The notes beneath the pieces are model-generated. The model did not search any database, was not told the DNA's origin, and was given only the letters and a program-made list of their open reading frames with translations. Source: a virus. Taken from it: DNA of 25,186 bases. The first letter of the stretch is position 1. Each line of letters begins with the position of its first letter. Shown one piece after another: positions 1 to 5,436 of this stretch. The stretch spans positions 1 to 25,186 of the IMG/VR virus record IMGVR_UViG_3300021964_000482, one strand, 5' to 3'. Made by a program: the position numbers and the translations under genes.

Positions 1-1
1 C

Positions 2-379
2 GCAGATCATTCACACTGTCATTTACTACACGGTTACAGTTTAGCATTTACATTTACATTTGGATGTGATCATCTAGACAATAAAAACTGGGCAGTTGAC
101 TTTGGTGGTCTTAAACCTTTGAAGGCATGGCTTGAAGATAGTTTCGATCACAAGGTAGCAGTTGACTCTGCAGATCCTGAAATGGAAACACTAAAGGCGT
201 TGGAAGAAAAAGGATTAGCAGAGCTACGTATCTTTGATGGTGTTGGTGCAGAGAAATTTGCAGAACACGCATTTAACTTTGCAGACAAACTAATACGTGA
301 AGCAACAGACAATCGCTGTTATTGTGTACGAGTAGAATGTGCAGAACACGGAGCAAACTCAGCGATATACGAGGACTAG
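2..379 (+). CDS. queD: QueD/6-pyruvoyl-tetrahydropterin synthase-like protein, 5' partial
   Basis: The frame is open from base 2 to TAG 377-379, so the start lies outside the window. The family makes 6-carboxy-tetrahydropterin in the preQ0/queuosine pathway, or the related pyruvoyl pterin. Visible family marks are a Cys (bases 17-19) four residues before an LHG motif, the match to the catalytic Cys and zinc site; a VDFGGLK segment; FDHK, matching the conserved DH; and a C-terminal VECAEHGANSAIYE, matching the pterin-binding Glu and N.A.Y signature. Oddity: the canonical HGH zinc motif reads HGY here (bases 29-37), so one expected His ligand is Tyr. The first zinc His would lie upstream of the window. 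The stop is followed at once by the glycosyltransferase. Such genes are known in marine T4-like phages, where they are thought to serve tRNA or DNA modification. QueD versus PTPS cannot be settled from this fragment. Confidence 0.82.
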   Translation, partial: ADHSHCHLLHGYSLAFTFTFGCDHLDNKNWAVDFGGLKPLKAWLEDSFDHKVAVDSADPEMETLKALEEKGLAELRIFDGVGAEKFAEHAFNFADKLIREATDNRCYCVRVECAEHGANSAIYED

Positions 380-382
380 TTG

Positions 383-1228
383 GTGCCTAAGGTTGACAAA
401 AGTCAATACACTAAGTCTGAATGGAGAATTGTTCGGGAACAACGTCGGCAAGAAAAGAATAATTCTAAACTGCAAAAATCTGTAGTAGACGAAGAAGTTG
501 TTCCGCAAAACACTGTTGATCCTAACGACAAAAAATATATTGTATGTTTGAAGCACGGCGACAAATATAGTGCCGAATATGTAAACAAATTACATAGTAT
601 GGTAAAACGTAATTGCACACATGATTACGAATTTGTTTGTTTTACTGAAAACAGCGAGGGTATTAATACCAGCATAAGAATAGAACCATTGCCTGAATTA
701 CCTGTAGCAGGATGGTGGTATAAGCCTATGTTTTTTAATCCAAACTTGCAACTACAAGGCACAATATTATTTTTTGATCTAGATGTAATTATCTTTAACA
801 ATATTGATTATCTATTTGACTTCAAACCTGGAGTATTTTGTATTATAAAAGACTTCAACAGATCAATGAGGCCAGACTGGCAGAAGTTTAACAGCTCTGT
901 ATTTAGACTTACTATTGGTGATCAAGCTCATGTGTATAATGAATTTTTGCAGAATACAAATAGTCATGTTAGAAGGTTTCATGGCGACCAAGACTGGATT
1001 TATCATACAGTCCGTGCAAACTACGAGTACTGGCCTCAAGATTGGATTCAGAGTTATAAATGGGAAATGCGCAAAAGAGCAAAGATTATAAGAGACCATA
1101 AAGGAAATCGCAATTTTGAACAACCCGGAAAACCCCACATCCTGCCACAAACCAGTGTAGCAGTATTTCACGGACAACCAAATCCAAAAGACTGCATAGA
1201 TCAATGGTGTAAAGATCATTGGTATTGA
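383..1228 (+). CDS. Glycosyltransferase-like protein (GT-A fold type)
   Basis: This predicted soluble protein of 281 residues carries the hydrophobic-then-acidic FFDLDVIIF motif near residue 133. That is the DxD type that binds a metal and nucleotide sugar in GT-A glycosyltransferases. Further matches are an N-terminal YIVCLKHGDKYS strand region, WWYKPMFF before the DxD, and GDQDWIY near residue 200, typical of the acceptor side in related enzymes. The first 45 residues are charged and look like an added leader. I chose GTG at 383 because GAGGA (371-375) lies 7 bases upstream; a TTG at 380 gives only 4 bases. It follows the QueD-like gene with a 3-base gap, so the two are probably co-transcribed. 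The acceptor is unknown: phage DNA, a virion protein or a host surface glycan are all possible. Its stop overlaps the promoter of the next gene. Confidence 0.75.
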   Translation: MPKVDKSQYTKSEWRIVREQRRQEKNNSKLQKSVVDEEVVPQNTVDPNDKKYIVCLKHGDKYSAEYVNKLHSMVKRNCTHDYEFVCFTENSEGINTSIRIEPLPELPVAGWWYKPMFFNPNLQLQGTILFFDLDVIIFNNIDYLFDFKPGVFCIIKDFNRSMRPDWQKFNSSVFRLTIGDQAHVYNEFLQNTNSHVRRFHGDQDWIYHTVRANYEYWPQDWIQSYKWEMRKRAKIIRDHKGNRNFEQPGKPHILPQTSVAVFHGQPNPKDCIDQWCKDHWY

Positions 1229-1253
1229 CAATCGCAATAAACTATAGTATAAT
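1225..1253 (+). promoter_or_regulatory. Consensus sigma70 promoter giving a probably leaderless uvdE mRNA
   Basis: TTGACA (1225-1230), a 17-base spacer and TATAAT (1248-1253) match the bacterial housekeeping consensus at all twelve positions. Six bases separate the -10 box from the ATG at 1260, so the predicted start of transcription (6-7 bases after the -10 box) falls on the ATG itself. No Shine-Dalgarno sequence lies upstream. The -35 box overlaps the stop codon of the glycosyltransferase gene. Host polymerase would use it early in infection. Confidence 0.8.
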
Positions 1254-1259
1254 TAACTT

Positions 1260-2288
1260 ATGATAAAACGTATTGGCTTTGCCTGTAAATATATGCACCC
1301 TGATCAGTCTCAGAAGAAGAAACTGCTTGAGGATATCCAACGACCACTAAATACAAAGTCTACTACAGTTGCATGGCTTAACCGCCAGACTACTGAAGTA
1401 GCAGAGCAACGTATGTGGGACATTATGGTTCACAACATTGCCGCAATAGGACGACTTATAGAATATGTTGGCAGTTTACCAGAAAATTTGCGAATGGTTA
1501 GACTTGGTAGCGATATACTGCCTTGTTACACTGAGCCTACTTGGGGGTATGTGTGGCAACTTAGAGACTTTAGAGAATACTATGAGAGAGAGTTTCTCAA
1601 AGTCGGCGATACGGCTCGTAGGCTTGATGTACGTCTCAGTTTTCATCCTGGTCAATTTACTGTTTTGGCTAGTGATAATCCAGACATTGTAGATAGAAGC
1701 ATAGAGGAATTTGAATATCATGCGACTATGGCTAGACTCATGGGCTACGGCAAGACCTTCCAAGACTTCAAGATCAATGTACACATATCCGGCAGACAAG
1801 GTCCAGCAGGTATCAAAGCAGTCCTTCCTCGACTGTCACCCGAAGCAAGAAATACCATTACAATTGAGAATGACGAAATGTGCTGGGGACTTGACGCAAG
1901 TCTCGAACTTGTCGACGATGTCGCCCTTGTACTTGACATACACCATCACTGGGTCCGTACAGGTGAATACATTTGTCCGACCGACGCTAGATTTGCTCGC
2001 GTGATTGACAGCTGGCGTGGTGTGCGACCTGTAATACATTACAGTTACAGTAGAGATGAATGGCTACCGCAAACAGAGGATATACATGAAGGCTTTCATG
2101 ATATTAATGCCTTAATTGATATACATGGTTGTAAGAAACAGAAATTGCGAGCCCATTCAGATTACTATCCTAACAAAGCAGTTAACCAATGGGCTCTTTC
2201 GTTCCTAGATACAGCAGATATTATGTGCGAATCTAAATGTAAGAACCTAGCAAGTATTAAGTTGTTTGAGGAATACAATCCTCAATAA
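1260..2288 (+). CDS. uvsE: UV damage endonuclease (UvdE/UvsE family)
   Basis: This 342-residue TIM-barrel enzyme nicks DNA 5' of UV photoproducts and starts light-independent repair. The family's metal-binding and catalytic set is visible in order: FHPGQF with His119, NVHISG with His165, TIENDE with Glu203, VLDIHHHW with Asp226 and His228, VIHYSYS with His260, and RAHSDYY with His299. The N-terminus (GFACKYMHPD) and the length fit the family. The ATG at 1260 has no ribosome binding site; a perfect promoter places transcription start on it (see the promoter entry). The next gene is convergent, so this is a one-gene early unit. A phage in sunlit surface water gains from repairing its own genome, since cyclobutane dimers are lethal to virions. 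I see no truncation and no missing key residue. Confidence 0.93.
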   Translation: MIKRIGFACKYMHPDQSQKKKLLEDIQRPLNTKSTTVAWLNRQTTEVAEQRMWDIMVHNIAAIGRLIEYVGSLPENLRMVRLGSDILPCYTEPTWGYVWQLRDFREYYEREFLKVGDTARRLDVRLSFHPGQFTVLASDNPDIVDRSIEEFEYHATMARLMGYGKTFQDFKINVHISGRQGPAGIKAVLPRLSPEARNTITIENDEMCWGLDASLELVDDVALVLDIHHHWVRTGEYICPTDARFARVIDSWRGVRPVIHYSYSRDEWLPQTEDIHEGFHDINALIDIHGCKKQKLRAHSDYYPNKAVNQWALSFLDTADIMCESKCKNLASIKLFEEYNPQ

Positions 2289-2320
2289 CTCTTTCAAGTC
2301 TGCTAGATTTCATCATATGG

Positions 2321-2659
2321 TCAAATTTTTGCCAAATATAATTTATCATGTTTCTCCAATTTACTAATGTTGCAACGAACACTGTTCTTTCTGTTTTTCT
2401 TGTCGTAAACTACTACAGTTGATTGTGGTTTTACAACATTTCGTACAAAGAATATATTTGGTTTCTCCATTTCTACTACACTAGAAATAGAACATTTGCT
2501 CAAAGGAGCAACATAGGCTGTACCAAATTTATCCTGTAATATTAATTTGTTAGATGTTGTTATAGAAAACATATCTATTTGTGTTGTACGCACACTAGTA
2601 TCAGCATAAGCCGCAACTGTTCCGAATGTTAATAGTGCGCAGATAAGTAATTTTTTCAT
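2321..2659 (-). CDS. Small secreted protein with signal peptide
   Basis: This 112-residue protein starts with a clear Sec signal peptide: MKK, then a hydrophobic stretch of about 13 residues, then VAAYADT, an AxA-type cleavage site near residue 18. The mature part of roughly 94 residues is beta-rich in look, with two Cys that could pair in the periplasm. I do not recognise the family. I chose ATG at 2659 because the minus-strand ribosome site GGAGA (2669-2665) lies 5 bases upstream; an in-frame TTG at 2671 would put that site inside the gene. A perfect T4-type late promoter lies upstream on this strand, so expression is probably late. Export late in infection could suit superinfection blocking, envelope change or lysis control, but nothing in the sequence decides this. 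It ends 32 bases from the convergent uvsE stop. Confidence 0.72.
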   Translation of the reverse strand: MKKLLICALLTFGTVAAYADTSVRTTQIDMFSITTSNKLILQDKFGTAYVAPLSKCSISSVVEMEKPNIFFVRNVVKPQSTVVVYDKKNRKNSVRCNISKLEKHDKLYLAKI

Positions 2660-2677
2660 AATGTTCTCCAATATAGG

Positions 2678-2706
2678 TTGACATATAATACGTATATACG
2701 TATAAT
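2678..2706 (+). promoter_or_regulatory. Consensus sigma70 promoter of the ribbon-helix-helix gene
   Basis: TTGACA (2678-2683), 17 bases, then TATAAT (2701-2706) is a perfect housekeeping match. The predicted start is near 2713, giving a leader of about 48 bases with AAAGGA before the ATG at 2761. The spacer and -10 box hold a 16-bp palindrome. The start point overlaps the minus-strand late promoter at 2708-2715. Confidence 0.8.
2688..2703. repeat. 16-bp perfect palindrome, candidate operator
   Basis: ATACGTATATACGTAT is its own reverse complement. It fills the last 13 bases of the spacer and enters the -10 box of the plus-strand promoter, so a bound protein would block that promoter. The gene immediately downstream encodes a ribbon-helix-helix protein, a class that commonly binds such dyads in its own promoter. 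Binding is inferred, not shown. Confidence 0.6.
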
Positions 2707-2707
2707 A

Positions 2708-2715
2708 TATTTATA
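2708..2715 (-). promoter_or_regulatory. T4-type late promoter (minus strand) of the secreted-protein gene
   Basis: The minus strand reads TATAAATA, identical to the T4 late consensus. With the T4 geometry (last A at -6) transcription starts near 2702, inside the -10 box of the opposing early promoter, and gives a leader of about 43 bases carrying the GGAGA ribosome site of the gene that starts at 2659. Confidence 0.65.
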
Positions 2716-2760
2716 TATTACTAAGTATATATTAACTAACCATTTAATAAAGGACCAAAA

Positions 2761-2910
2761 ATGGCAAAGAAAGAAAAGAATGATCAGCTTCTTGTAAAGA
2801 TTAATAGAGAAGACAAGAAGAAGTTCATAGAGCTTTGCGAAGCAGATGATACTTCTGCTAGCAGGGAAGTAAGAAAGTTCATAGAAAGATTCATTAAAGA
2901 AAACTCATAA
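2761..2910 (+). CDS. Small ribbon-helix-helix (Arc/CopG-type) protein
   Basis: The 49-residue protein has the RHH layout: a lysine-rich arm, a short beta strand (QLLVKINRED), a first helix (KKKFIELCEA), a turn with TSAS at the N-cap position, and a second amphipathic helix (REVRKFIERFIKEN). RHH proteins dimerise through the strand and insert it in the DNA major groove. AAAGGA upstream of the ATG serves as ribosome site. The gene follows a consensus promoter that carries a 16-bp palindrome, so self-repression is a reasonable inference. The downstream HNH-like gene starts 12 bases after the stop and is probably co-transcribed. The protein could act as an early regulator or as the antitoxin-like partner of a neighbour, but no toxin is evident. 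The fold assignment rests on pattern reading alone. Confidence 0.72.
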   Translation: MAKKEKNDQLLVKINREDKKKFIELCEADDTSASREVRKFIERFIKENS

Positions 2911-2922
2911 GAGGACTACATT

Positions 2923-3339
2923 ATGATGTCTAAGAAGCAATCTATTGCTCTATTGGAATCTAAAGGCTTTAAAAATATTGACTATGACAAGTTGCAGTTC
3001 TTGCAAACAAACATCAGTCGTGCTAAAAGTCGTGTAGAAAAATACAAGAAAAATACTCTTACTAAATTCGAAGTATATGCAATTGGCGAAAAGCAAAAAT
3101 GGAAATGTGCAATCAGCGGAGAACCATTAGAGTTTACTCGCGGCGGAACACATTGGCAAAAGAAGTGGTGTAATCCTATGAGCTGTGTAATTGACCGGAT
3201 TGATTCTGAAAAAGATTATACAGCAGATAATATACAACTTGCTACACACAAAGCAAACACTTGGAAAAGTGATTTCACTAATGACGAACTTGCTGACCTA
3301 AGCAGAATGTTTTTAAAACAGTATAGAAAGAAAAAATAA
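2923..3339 (+). CDS. HNH-like endonuclease
   Basis: The 138-residue protein carries a zinc-finger-like HNH core. WKCAISGEPL (Cys62) and further Cys at 83 and 88 could hold zinc. VIDRIDSEKDYTADNIQL (residues 89-106) matches the conserved IDRID...Y..DN.Q segment of phage HNH nucleases, and a later N..K pair fits the end of the motif. The first catalytic position is Asp91 where many family members have His, so activity is not certain. Residues 1-58 are basic and helical and may bind DNA. GAGGA (2911-2915) is 7 bases before the ATG at 2923; a second ATG follows at 2926. It probably shares the early transcript of the RHH gene. Free-standing HNH genes in T4-like phages are often homing endonucleases; genome processing or attack on host DNA are alternatives. 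Confidence 0.72.
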   Translation: MMSKKQSIALLESKGFKNIDYDKLQFLQTNISRAKSRVEKYKKNTLTKFEVYAIGEKQKWKCAISGEPLEFTRGGTHWQKKWCNPMSCVIDRIDSEKDYTADNIQLATHKANTWKSDFTNDELADLSRMFLKQYRKKK

Positions 3340-3342
3340 ATA
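3335..3342 (+). promoter_or_regulatory. Late-promoter-like motif AATAAATA
   Basis: The motif differs from T4 TATAAATA only in the first base and overlaps the end of the HNH-like gene. Only four bases separate it from the ATG at 3347, so the predicted start falls within the ATG and the mRNA would be nearly leaderless. Confidence 0.45.
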
Positions 3343-3346
3343 CGTT

Positions 3347-3628
3347 ATGAACTATTTGAATAAAATGTATGGCAGAAACAATAAACCTGCCGAATCTAAA
3401 GATAATAAGAATCCAAATCGTGTAGCAGGAGGTATTAGAGGACAAGGCTCTGATACTATTACGCTGTTAGGTGAGGATGGGGTTCAGCAAACACTTCCTA
3501 CACAGAAATATGTTGAAAGTTTACGCAGTCAAATTGATAGTCAAAAGTCTGTAATAAATGTGTTAGAAAGAAAGTTGACAAGGTTAGAGAGAACCGTTGA
3601 AGGCCTCTCTAACTTTGTAAAAAGCTAA
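3347..3628 (+). CDS. Conserved-type phage protein with C-terminal coiled coil
   Basis: I do not recognise this 93-residue protein. Residues 1-30 are polar, Asn/Lys-rich and likely flexible. Residues 31-52 (AGGIRGQGSDTITLLGEDG region) look like a short beta segment. Residues 53-90 form a heptad-patterned helix (YVESLRSQIDSQ...VINVLERKLTRLERTVEGL) that suggests an oligomeric coiled coil. That shape suits a virion or scaffold component or an adaptor. No strong Shine-Dalgarno is visible; a late-type motif lies right before the ATG. Its stop abuts the stop of the convergent gene at 3629, with a hairpin across the junction. Sequence content gives no enzymatic clue. Confidence 0.6.
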   Translation: MNYLNKMYGRNNKPAESKDNKNPNRVAGGIRGQGSDTITLLGEDGVQQTLPTQKYVESLRSQIDSQKSVINVLERKLTRLERTVEGLSNFVKS

Positions 3629-3651
3629 TTACTTCTTTTTAGCTTCTTTTT
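3622..3651. terminator. Weak bidirectional terminator-like hairpin
   Basis: AAGCTAA (3622-3628) pairs with TTAGCTT (3639-3645), leaving a 10-base loop, and CTTTTT follows on the plus strand. On the minus strand the stem is followed by TTTT. It spans the junction of two convergent stops. The stem is short and AT-rich, so strength is doubtful. Confidence 0.4.
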
Positions 3652-3931
3652 GTAGATCAGCAATCATGTTGTCTTTGGTCTTACGCTTATCAAGCTCAAC
3701 ACCAAATTCTCTACCTAACTCTTCTAGCTCGGCTTTCTTCATTGCTGACAATTTTGATTTTGTAGGTAGTTTCTTTGCTTCTACTTTCACTTCAGTTTTT
3801 ACTTCAGCTTTTGGAGCAGGAGCAGGCTTTGGTGCAGGTGTTGAAACATCAGAATCAGATTCTGCGTTAAAATACCAAAAACCACCGCCAATTACTGCGA
3901 CTACAATTAATAACAAAATTATTGGATCCAT
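3629..3931 (-). CDS. Membrane-anchored protein with a C-terminal SAP/HeH-like helical domain
   Basis: The 100-residue protein has three parts. Residues 2-20 (PIILLLIVVAVIGGGFWYF) are a single N-terminal membrane segment. Residues 24-60 form a Pro/Ala/Lys/Glu-rich linker. Residues 61-95 (KLSAMKKAELEELGREFGVEL followed by TKDNMIADL) resemble the helix-extended-helix SAP/HeH or Rho N-terminal fold, which often binds nucleic acid. A membrane protein that tethers DNA or another phage component at the inner membrane is a plausible reading, not a proven one. AAGGAGA (3944-3938) lies 6 bases before the ATG, and a perfect minus-strand TATAAATA lies upstream, so this is probably a late gene. Its stop abuts the stop of the gene at 3347-3628. 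Confidence 0.7.
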   Translation of the reverse strand: MDPIILLLIVVAVIGGGFWYFNAESDSDVSTPAPKPAPAPKAEVKTEVKVEAKKLPTKSKLSAMKKAELEELGREFGVELDKRKTKDNMIADLQKEAKKK

Positions 3932-3961
3932 TTTTATTCTCCTTAAATTAAGTGCTGCTTT

Positions 3962-3969
3962 TATTTATA
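3962..3969 (-). promoter_or_regulatory. T4-type late promoter (minus strand)
   Basis: The minus strand reads TATAAATA, a full match to the T4 late consensus. Predicted start near 3956 gives a leader of about 25 bases with AAGGAGA for the gene starting at 3931. It is separated by a single base from the plus-strand copy at 3971-3978. Confidence 0.7.
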
Positions 3970-3970
3970 C

Positions 3971-3978
3971 TATAAATA
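3971..3978 (+). promoter_or_regulatory. T4-type late promoter (plus strand)
   Basis: TATAAATA, a full match to the T4 late consensus. Predicted start near 3984 gives an 11-base leader that begins with the ribosome site AAGGA (3984-3988) of the SGNH-like gene. Confidence 0.7.
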
Positions 3979-3994
3979 TTGGTAAGGAACAGAA

Positions 3995-4888
3995 ATGATA
4001 TTATATAACACGCCGCCAAAACGATTTTTTGCCTTTGGGTGTAGTTTTACAGATTATGCATGGCCAACTTGGGCTGATTTTGTAGCAACCGATATAGGAC
4101 CAAATGTAGAGTATTATAACTTAGGCAGATCCGGTGCTGGCAATCAATATATTGCTAACACTATAGCACAAGCCGATGCAAAGTTTGAATTTACTAAAGA
4201 TGATCTAGTAATGGTCTGCTGGACTAATGTACATCGTGAAGATAGAATATATACTAACGAACAACAAACGCCTGAATGGGTAGTTCCAGGAAATTTAACA
4301 ACACAACAGGTATACGATCAAGAGTGGCTGAATAGATTTGGTGAATCTCAAGATTGGTTTTTTATGAGAGATTTAGCCAGCATACATCTAGTTTCGCATC
4401 TTCTTAAAAAAACAAACAGTTTTCAACTTAGTATGCTTAATTTAGAAAGCAGTTGGTCTCAATATATGTCAACAGACCATGTAGTCGACGAAGATAATAT
4501 TGGCTTAAAAGCATTTCCTAAGGAAACACGCAAAATACTACCTAGTATGTATAAAACATTATGGGGAAATAAATTATCAGCAAAACTAGAAAATGATATG
4601 AAAACCATAGACAAATATTACATGGACTATCATCCAACGCCAGAAGAACACTATTATTATTTGAAGAAAGTATTTAAAAAGCACAAATGGAAAAAGCTGA
4701 CTCAACTAACTTCAAAATCAGTGAACATGGAATTTATACATGGTATGAAAGAGTTGTATAAACAACAAAAACCAATTCAGCCTACTATTTGGTACGATTT
4801 AGTACAAGATCATGCTAATTGGGATGTTGGAAATTTAAAATCAAAATATTTTGTAAAAAATAGCAACTTTAAATCAATTTTTGGATAA
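3995..4888 (+). CDS. SGNH-hydrolase-like protein (GDSL superfamily)
   Basis: The 297-residue protein shows the SGNH blocks. Block I is FAFGCSFTD with candidate nucleophile Ser17. Block II is LGRSGAGNQYI around Gly47. Block III is CWTNVHRED with Asn78. Block V is DYHPTPEEHYYYL with Asp211 and His213. The family contains esterases and lipases acting on acetylated sugars, lipids or peptidoglycan. In phages such proteins may trim host-surface glycans or change sugar decoration; the substrate here is unknown. The C-terminal 80 residues are basic and helical, with no clear family match. AAGGA is the ribosome site, and a perfect late promoter lies just upstream. A second SGNH-like gene with little overall similarity sits at 23822-24475. 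The order of blocks is convincing; enzymatic activity is inferred. Confidence 0.75.
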   Translation: MILYNTPPKRFFAFGCSFTDYAWPTWADFVATDIGPNVEYYNLGRSGAGNQYIANTIAQADAKFEFTKDDLVMVCWTNVHREDRIYTNEQQTPEWVVPGNLTTQQVYDQEWLNRFGESQDWFFMRDLASIHLVSHLLKKTNSFQLSMLNLESSWSQYMSTDHVVDEDNIGLKAFPKETRKILPSMYKTLWGNKLSAKLENDMKTIDKYYMDYHPTPEEHYYYLKKVFKKHKWKKLTQLTSKSVNMEFIHGMKELYKQQKPIQPTIWYDLVQDHANWDVGNLKSKYFVKNSNFKSIFG

Positions 4889-4894
4889 TAAATA
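4887..4894 (+). promoter_or_regulatory. Late-promoter-like motif AATAAATA
   Basis: One mismatch from TATAAATA. It overlaps the stop of the SGNH-like gene and gives a predicted start near 4900, with AGGAG (4906-4910) then 7 bases to the ATG at 4918. Confidence 0.5.
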
Positions 4895-4917
4895 TAATAA
4901 GTTATAGGAGAAGTATA

Positions 4918-5085
4918 ATGAAACTATTAGATTGGGCAAAAGACAGACTAGAAGAAAGAACAACATGGGACGGTGCTGTATTAATAGCAGCCGGCGTTGC
5001 ATTTTTAATATTCAAACCAATTGCAGGTCTATTAGCATACGGTGCCATTGCATACGGTGCTTGGACTATTTGGAAGTCTGAATAG
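4918..5085 (+). CDS. Small membrane protein, 55 residues
   Basis: The protein begins with a charged amphipathic helix (MKLLDWAKDRLEERTTWDG). A hydrophobic region (AVLIAAGVAFLIF, residues 20-32) follows, then after a Pro a second one (IAGLLAYGAIAYGAWTIW, residues 35-52), giving one or two membrane spans, and it ends with KSE. AGGAG at 4906-4910 supports the start. It has its own late-type motif upstream. The size and layout fit a holin-like or other inner-membrane effector, but no family is firmly recognised. Its stop abuts the stop of the convergent zinc-ribbon gene. Confidence 0.75.
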   Translation: MKLLDWAKDRLEERTTWDGAVLIAAGVAFLIFKPIAGLLAYGAIAYGAWTIWKSE

Positions 5086-5373
5086 TTATAATTTGCTAAT
5101 AGGTATATCCATAGACGCAGGCATATCCCAAATTTGCTTGCGCTCTATGCCTTTTTTCTGAGCAAACACTTTGCTATCGCAACTACCACAAACGTGGAAA
5201 TAATTATTATTAAGTCTTTTAGGATTCATTGATCCTCTTTCTCTTGTAAACTCTTCTTCGCAGTTATCACATCGCAGTTTTACAATACTTTTTTTTCTAT
5301 AGTAAACGTGACGTTTTCCGTGCTTGCTCAGTCTCTCGTGCCTAGTTGTCTCTTTAATTTCTCCTAAAAACAT
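5086..5373 (-). CDS. Zinc-ribbon protein
   Basis: The 95-residue protein has two CxxC pairs, LRCDNCEEEF (residues 34-37) and HVCGSCDSK (about residues 62-65). They are 24 residues apart, the layout of a zinc ribbon. The N-terminus is strongly basic (RHERLSKHGKRHVYYRKKS), as in nucleic-acid-binding proteins. No catalytic motif is evident. Function is unknown; a transcription or DNA-binding accessory role is possible. The ATG at 5373 has no ribosome site before it; an AGGAGA sits inside codons 3-5 where it cannot help. A CTAAATA motif lies just upstream, with geometry that places transcription start on the ATG. Alternative starts after the internal AGGAGA are not available. Confidence 0.65.
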   Translation of the reverse strand: MFLGEIKETTRHERLSKHGKRHVYYRKKSIVKLRCDNCEEEFTRERGSMNPKRLNNNYFHVCGSCDSKVFAQKKGIERKQIWDMPASMDIPISKL

Positions 5374-5378
5374 AACTA

Positions 5379-5386
5379 TATTTAGT
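5379..5386 (-). promoter_or_regulatory. Late-promoter-like motif ACTAAATA (minus strand)
   Basis: The minus strand reads ACTAAATA, two mismatches from TATAAATA but keeping the TAAATA core. Five bases separate its last A from the ATG at 5373, so with T4 geometry the transcript starts on the A of ATG. A TATAAT on the same strand further upstream has only a poor -35 partner. Confidence 0.4.
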
Positions 5387-5410
5387 TACATTAAGATTAT
5401 AAAATGATAC

Positions 5411-5418
5411 GATAAATA
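5411..5418 (+). promoter_or_regulatory. Late promoter GATAAATA
   Basis: One mismatch from the T4 consensus, and the same variant precedes three other genes in this window. The predicted start near 5424 is two bases before AAGGAG (5426-5431), the ribosome site of the iron-sulfur carrier gene. It probably drives the carrier and the giant fibre gene together. Confidence 0.6.
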
Positions 5419-5436
5419 ACATAACAAGGAGCAATA

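Noticed and set aside
380-385. TTG at 380 as start of the glycosyltransferase
   Set aside because: The GAGGA ribosome site would be only 4 bases away. GTG at 383 has better spacing, so I used that.
2660-2671. TTG at 2671 (minus strand) as start of the secreted protein
   Set aside because: The GGAGA ribosome site would fall inside the gene, and the signal peptide would gain four residues before its MKK start.
4918-5085. The 55-residue membrane protein as the phage holin
   Set aside because: The layout fits, but no endolysin or spanin gene is nearby and the family is not recognised, so I left the call as a small membrane protein.
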